Of a stretch of 14,030 nucleotides of DNA, positions 9,779-14,030 are shown in pieces. The DNA is from Cyclostephanos tholiformis (lineage: Eukaryota; Bacillariophyta; Thalassiosirophyceae; Thalassiosirales; Thalassiosiraceae). Positions within the stretch are counted from its first letter, which is position 1; each line of letters opens with the position of its first letter. The notes beneath the pieces are model-generated. The model was given only the letters and a program-made list of their open reading frames with translations, was not told the DNA's origin and made no database searches. A program made the position numbers and the translations under genes. The DNA is taken from positions 1 through 14,030 of the forward strand of contig JALLPB010001012.1 in NCBI GenBank assembly GCA_036939975.1. Direction: 5' to 3'.

Positions 9779-9812
9779 CAAACACAAAATGTGATTTGTG
9801 TTTGTGTTGCAC
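9771..9812. repeat. Perfect 18-bp hairpin in the subterminal region
   Basis: Arms 9771-9788 and 9795-9812 are exact reverse complements (GTGCAACACAAACACAAA), with a 6-nt loop ATGTGA. The left arm overlaps the inner end of the left terminal repeat. Partial copies of the terminal sequence continue at 9824-9841. Confidence 0.9.
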
Positions 9813-10099
9813 TTATTTTTTGCTCCCAAAATTAATTTGTGCGTTAACACAAACCTAGCTCGTGATTGAAGATCAACGTGGATCACAAAACAGAAATCCA
9901 CCATGGCAGAGCCGTTTGCTGGTCTAGCGGCATGCCTACTTTATTAATAGCCACCCCCTCGCGGCAATCACTCAGCGATCAGCGATGGACTGGTAGAGGA
10001 TGCTGTCGAAGGTTTTTGTTTGAATATGTTAACCGGCTGAGATTATAATACTTTTTAACTAATTGATTTTATTTTATTTTGTTACTTCTCACACTTCGA

Positions 10100-10690
10100 T
10101 TGCCCCCAAAATGATCAAATAACCCCCCCCCCCTACACTCCCCACCAGTCGAGCATCAAATCTAGTCTATAACTTGTCGATACCGTGTGTTTTTGGTTTG
10201 TTGTTGTGTGTTTATTGGTAGTTTAATGGCCCCATTAGGCTAATGTGTATTTTGTACTTGTTTTTATCCATCACTCAATTCGAGGGCCACACAATTGGAA
10301 TACATCACACCCCATACATTCCGCTGTGGCCTGATCTCACCTCATAAAAATCCCACCCAATCGGCACTGACTTTTGGTTGGTTGTTGTGTTTTAAAGTCG
10401 CAGCCATCTAAACCCAAGGCCTCAACACTCTCTCAATATTCATTTTTTGATTTGCACAATTTGCCACCCCAAATGATGGGTAAACAACCTCCCCATACGT
10501 TCCAAACCAGTCGCATCTCCAAATAAACAACCGCCCCACCGCCAACATCATTTGTGGGTTGGTTGCTGAGTATTCTCATTGAGTGGCGGCCGCCCAATAT
10601 TGGCGCTCTGCCCATCTCTCATTTTTTATGGTGCCATTTTGGCGCCCCAAAACAAGGGAATCCGCCACATTGAGCGCTCGCACGGCCACC
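10100..10690. repeat. Degenerate tandem array with about 180-bp period
   Basis: Three diverged copies plus a partial one can be lined up by two anchors. The first is a C-rich block (CCCCTACACTCCCC near 10130, CCCCATACATTCC near 10310, CCCCATACGTTCC near 10491), followed by a CATCAAA/CATAAA/AATAAA end. The second is a GGTTGGTTGTTGTGT-like block near 10196, 10376 and 10557. A third anchor, CCCCCAAAATGAT, CCCCAAATGATGGG and CCCCAAAACAAGGG, recurs near 10103, 10467 and 10645, and the copy of that position near 10286 is more diverged. Spacing is 177-183 bp throughout. It lies wholly inside the transposon. Confidence 0.7.
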
Positions 10691-10889
10691 GGACACCTGC
10701 AGTAGACTCAAAGGGAGCCATGGCGCAGCAAGTCGGGTCCATGGCGGATGTTGCCATGGAGGGCGAGGGCAAAGCCGCTGGGGGTAGGACGACGTTGGAT
10801 CATTTTTCTTGTGTGTTGTGATGGAAAGTGGTGACGTGGAGGCTTTTTATGTTTGTGTCGGCTTTACACAAAATGTGCAGTCCCAGTTG

Positions 10890-10922
10890 ATTTGGGAGGC
10901 CGGTTTGAGCGGCCTCCCAAAT
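10890..10922. repeat. 13-bp perfect inverted repeat (hairpin)
   Basis: Arms ATTTGGGAGGCCG (10890-10902) and its complement (10910-10922) flank a 7-nt loop GTTTGAG. It is G/C-rich in the stem and followed by TTTT, resembling a bacterial terminator in form, but the genome is eukaryotic and it lies inside a transposon, so that role is not proposed. Confidence 0.85.
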
Positions 10923-10998
10923 TTTTGGATTTGCTCCGCACAAACACTTACATTAGCGAGATTTAAGTGTATTTGCTACGAGTTTGGCGATTTTTAAT

Positions 10999-11037
10999 TG
11001 TTGCACAATCACAAATTTAATTTTGGGATCGCTCCAA
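10999..11037 (-). repeat. Right terminal inverted repeat
   Basis: Read on the minus strand it begins TTGGAGCGATCCC and ends GTGCAACA, one base longer than the left terminus because of a third C. Confidence 0.88.
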
Positions 11038-11039
11038 TA

Positions 11040-11579
11040 GCTGAATAGGTTTGTCATACTCAACAGTGGGGGTGATGTCTGTGCGCGTAAGTTCTTAAGT
11101 ACATTAGTCATTGTGACACCGGCCATGGTAGGTGCCAAAGCCCCTCATTGCCTTGTTTCCAGCAACAAACCCAACAAACCAAAATATTTCTGCACAAGGG
11201 GGGTTTTCGAACTTGGTACGATTGTACGTAGGATAAGGTAACAACCTACTACATGCAGCGCAAAAATAAATCCTTATCTTGTACGAGGTAGGGTAAAATA
11301 GATAATACTCCGAATTTTGGAAGAATACTCCGAATCCAACATGCATAGGAATTGTATGTTTCTTTATTTGAATTTCTAGACCGCGCCAACGAACTGTATT
11401 TCTCGATCAAGCCATCCGATCCCCTCTGGTATGAATCATGGACTTGTTTCGCCTCGTTGGGGATAAAAACGGATCTCACATTATTATGGGATTGATGCAT
11501 TGCTCCTATTCCACATGACACCATTATTACAAATCGGGAGCTTGAGTTGATAATCGAAACGGAATAGATCAATAATAAA
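11040..11579. other. Upstream region of the CAP-domain gene
   Basis: These 540 bp contain no supportable gene. The 12-mer AATACTCCGAAT occurs twice, 20 bp apart (11304-11315 and 11324-11335). The last 30 bases before the ATG are A/T-rich (CAATAATAAAATG). The opposite strand has a frame at 11249-11629, but it starts at GTG and overlaps the next gene's start. Confidence 0.4.
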
Positions 11580-13019
11580 ATGATACAATTGGTATTAACA
11601 ACATTTTTGACCCTGCCCTTCCTCTTCACAGCGGACCAAGTTAATTATGGCGAGTCGGTGTCGTCGGAGCCCCTGACGTTCGAGATCCCAAAGCAAGAGC
11701 CCGTCGATCGATGGAGTTTGTTGAGGGAGGCGTCCGTTTATATGATCTCGGATGATCCTTATCATGCCGCTGGTGGCCAGCGAGCCAGTGGCACCGGGAC
11801 GGGCGTGGTCGTTGCAGCCCATCCAGACCACGAGGGGGCGGTGCACTTCGAGCCGGCTGCTGGGAGTCCTCCAACAGACAGGGGGGGGGAAGTTCAGACA
11901 GAAGGCGAGGCCACAAAAGGCGATATCGCCGTAGCGAGGCGGCTGAGGCGTGTGGATAGGGATAGATCCATCGTCGAGGTGGATAGACCTGACTTGACAG
12001 ACGAGATTGGCCAAGACGGCTTCAACAAAGTGCGCATAAGGGCACCCCATGAAGGTCTGTCCCTACCCGATGACATCGAAGGGAGCGCCGGCCGCTCGCT
12101 GCAGTGCACAATGGTCAAAATTATGTTCAAAGTTGATAAGTATGGCAAAGAGACCACAGTAAAACTCATAGGCAGTGGGGGAGCTGTAATGTCAAGCGTC
12201 AACGAGGTGGCGGCGTACCAAACAGAGACTATGACATCTTGCGTCGAAGATGGCACGTACACCTTCAAACTTACAGACATAGATGGAATCTGCTGCGCCA
12301 ACGGGAAGGGATGGTATAAGTTGTATGTCGGTGGCACTCTACTAGTTTCCGGTGGATATTTCATTGGTTCGAAGACTCATACGATCAAGATTGGTTATGA
12401 CTGGCGGTCAAGGATGGACTCCCGCGACACAGAGTGGCTCAGAGCTCATAACGCTCGTCGTCGCCTGTATAATGGAGGCGCTGGATATAAGGCGCTGCGA
12501 TGGGCCAATAGCCTCGCCCAAGACGCTAAGCAATATGCAGAAGTCCTCGCAGACGGCTTCCTCGCTTACGATTGCAAAAATTATGAACTTACTCACGATC
12601 ACATATTAGAAGGAGAGAATCTGGCATCGAATCAAGGACATGGTGAATGGGGAGGTATGTACCCAGCTGATAAAATTGTAGGGCGATTCGTAGAAAGAGA
12701 GTTATCCTGGCCACATCCGGATAACGCTCACTTCACGCAGGTGGTGTGGCGAGCCACGTCGTACGTGGGATGTGGTGAAAGCGTGAGACAACATAGCAGC
12801 GGAAGAACTTGTCGTGTNGTGTGGCGAGCCACGTCGTACGTGGGATGTGGTGAAAGCGTGAGACAACATAGCAGCGGAAGAACTTGTCGTGTGCAGGTGT
12901 GCAGATACCAACCTCCTGGTAATTGTGGAATTATAAATCATAATTGGCAAGCAGAAGCTTGGAAGGATGAAACTGCATGTGGCGAGCAATGCCCAACAAC
13001 AGAGGGGTGTTACAAATAG
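11580..13019 (+). CDS. Secreted CAP/SCP (PR-1-like) protein with a diatom-type Cys-rich domain
   Basis: As printed the frame gives 479 residues; about 454 are expected if the 75-nt duplication at 12744-12892 is an assembly error. Residues 1-18 are a signal peptide (LVLTTFLTLPFLF core). Residues 19-173 are low-complexity, charged and probably disordered. Residues 176-272 form a module with spaced Cys residues (C176, C221, C238, C239) and the signature TYTFKLTDIDGICC...GKGWYKLYVGG...SGGYF, which I recognise from many secreted diatom proteins but cannot name. Residues 285-479 are a CAP domain: WLRAHNARR, a cavity with His341 (or His339), Glu346 in EGENLA, Glu372/Glu374 in VERELSW and His384 in HFTQVVW, then the CRYxPPGN block. 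CAP proteins are extracellular and variously bind sterols or lipids or act in defence; the role here is unknown. Codon 413 reads GTN, which is Val whatever the base. The last residues are Cys-rich (CGEQCPTTEGCYK). Confidence 0.88.
   Translation: MIQLVLTTFLTLPFLFTADQVNYGESVSSEPLTFEIPKQEPVDRWSLLREASVYMISDDPYHAAGGQRASGTGTGVVVAAHPDHEGAVHFEPAAGSPPTDRGGEVQTEGEATKGDIAVARRLRRVDRDRSIVEVDRPDLTDEIGQDGFNKVRIRAPHEGLSLPDDIEGSAGRSLQCTMVKIMFKVDKYGKETTVKLIGSGGAVMSSVNEVAAYQTETMTSCVEDGTYTFKLTDIDGICCANGKGWYKLYVGGTLLVSGGYFIGSKTHTIKIGYDWRSRMDSRDTEWLRAHNARRRLYNGGAGYKALRWANSLAQDAKQYAEVLADGFLAYDCKNYELTHDHILEGENLASNQGHGEWGGMYPADKIVGRFVERELSWPHPDNAHFTQVVWRATSYVGCGESVRQHSSGRTCRXVWRATSYVGCGESVRQHSSGRTCRVQVCRYQPPGNCGIINHNWQAEAWKDETACGEQCPTTEGCYK
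12744..12892 (+). repeat. 75-nt in-frame tandem duplication separated by one N
   Basis: Bases 12744-12817 are identical to 12819-12892, with a single N at 12818. Both copies encode VWRATSYVGCGESV...SGRTCR. The CAP fold needs this segment only once, immediately after HFTQV, so the second copy would disrupt the domain core. Confidence 0.95.
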
Positions 13020-14030
13020 GATTGATAGCCATAAGTCGAAATGCGATCATTGAAAGTGTTTTCTTTGCGTGAGAACTTACTTGAAATTATCATACCACGA
13101 GGATTTCGGATTATTGTTGATTTACTTTGAAGCATAGAAGCCTTGCTACACTGCCTTTTTCATAGTAAGTTATTTTCGCTGTTATGACATTGAGCCAAGA
13201 AGAGAATACAGCTGTCAAAGGTTGAGCAAGGTTTATTCACAGAGAGAGTGTAGTAATAAGTATTATAATTTATTGACGTTAGACAAAAAATGCTCCCCAT
13301 TTTATGTACACTCTAGAGGGCAATGGAAAATGAAGCACAACTGCAAAAAATGCACTTCTGTAAAACAAATGCACAACTGCAAAAAAAAGTGTCAGCTATT
13401 TCATTTCACTTCGGCTAAATTTTGCATGGGATCATACATTCATAGAAATAGCACTTCAACAACTTAATTTCACAACTACAAAAAAATGCACATCAGCGAA
13501 AAAATCACAACTTTTAATTTCCCTCACTTTCCTTAGTATGGTATTATCTTTGAGATTTGGGGACAGCATCACAGAACTGGAAAAGGTTGGTATGAAAGTA
13601 AATTAGTAAACTGGAAAATTTGACCTGAGTTATCTCTTTACCAGTTTTTGGTTAATATCCTAGTCATTAAATCGGTAAGGTAATGCAGTAGACTCTGTCT
13701 AATACCCCCCGACCCATATACCATTGGAAAGCTGAGACTGTCCTTTTTCTCCCTATGTCATTAGTTTGTGGTAGTGCACTATTAAGTATTTGAGATCAAT
13801 ACCCTCAAAATGATGGTTGTTCCCCCAAGAAATAAAAGATGAATGGTTATTAATTAAATGCTGAAAAATCTGGTTTAGCGTATTTATGATAGAGCTCGTA
13901 AAAGACCTCACAATTTTTTCATTTCTCAATTTATTTTTTAATACAGAAGGTCATTAATGCATACAGTAGAAGCTAAGGCTGTGATTTCTTTGAGCGTTGG
14001 AGCATATACGCATAAAAAAATAAAAAAATT
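13020..14030. other. A/T-rich gene-free right end with short degenerate repeats
   Basis: About 1 kb beyond the CAP gene shows no supportable coding region. Between about 13335 and 13510 a motif related to GCACAACTGCAAAAAA recurs (13335-13350, 13371-13386, a CACAACTACAAAAAAA form at 13471-13486), with TGCACTTCTG- and TGCACATCAG-like segments between. A frame at 13222-13467 only reads through these repeats. The window ends in an A-rich stretch. Confidence 0.5.

Larger units (their letters stand above)
9741..11037. mobile_element. Non-autonomous DNA transposon with TA target site and about 38-bp inverted termini
   Basis: The left end (9741-9778) and the reverse complement of the right end (10999-11037) match over 38-39 nt, with one indel and two mismatches; both share TGGAGCGATCC, AAAATTAAATTTGTG and TTGTGCAACA. 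Each end abuts a TA (9739-9740 and 11038-11039), the target-site duplication expected of Tc1/mariner-type or Stowaway-like elements. The body of about 1.3 kb has no frame resembling a transposase, no DDE/DDD motif and no long ATG-initiated frame, so the element would need a transposase supplied in trans. Subterminal structure is rich: a perfect 18-bp hairpin, a partial internal copy of the terminus and a repeat array, listed separately. The superfamily assignment rests only on the TA and is inference; the well-preserved termini suggest fairly recent insertion. Confidence 0.82.

Noticed and set aside
10890..10930. Rho-independent-like terminator (G/C stem followed by T run)
   Set aside because: The genome is eukaryotic and no gene ends here; the hairpin is better seen as part of the transposon.
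11249..11629. 126-codon minus-strand frame upstream of the CAP gene
   Set aside because: It starts at GTG, overlaps the CAP start and signal peptide on the opposite strand and shows no motif.
13222..13467. 81-codon frame in the right-hand repeats
   Set aside because: Its Lys/Cys-rich translation comes from the repeated GCACAACTGCAAAAAA unit.

Overview
The window looks like nuclear DNA of a diatom or close photosynthetic stramenopile. Several genes carry N-terminal signal peptides with the ASAFAP-type cleavage motif used for import into four-membrane plastids. The set includes a plastid-type GapC1 GAPDH and a light-harvesting protein, one gene has a clear GT-AG intron, and one secreted protein has a Cys-rich domain I associate with diatoms. 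The species cannot be fixed from the sequence alone.

Layout. 1-286: GAPDH upstream region. 287-1423 (+): plastid GAPDH. 1613-2780 (-): class A FAD monooxygenase whose reading frame is broken by a 7-bp tandem duplication. 3484-4209 (-): three-helix chlorophyll-binding (LHC/FCP) protein. 4210-5183: gene-free, ending in a C5T microsatellite. 5184-6080 (-): TLDc-like protein with a plastid-type presequence and an 11-glycine run encoded by 34 G. 6081-6381: short divergent promoter. 6382-7987 (+, one intron of 202 bp): plastid-targeted TauD/clavaminate-synthase-like Fe(II)/2-oxoglutarate dioxygenase. 8288-9523 (-): unrecognised multi-pass membrane protein. 9741-11037: a non-autonomous DNA transposon with about 38-bp terminal inverted repeats and flanking TA, holding a degenerate array of about 180-bp repeats. 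11580-13019 (+): secreted CAP/PR-1-like protein with an in-frame 75-nt duplication around a single N, most likely an assembly join. 13020-14030: A/T-rich, gene-free, with short degenerate repeats.

How they fit together. There is no operon logic, as expected for a nuclear genome. Three gene products carry plastid presequences (GAPDH, TLDc-like protein, dioxygenase) and a fourth, the LHC protein, must also act in the plastid. They cover carbon fixation, light harvesting, an oxidative tailoring step of unknown substrate and possible oxidative-stress protection. The TLDc-like and dioxygenase genes are head to head and may be co-regulated. The most unusual content is the transposon with its cryptic repeat array; two further anomalies (7-bp and 75-bp duplications) need reads to separate biology from assembly error.
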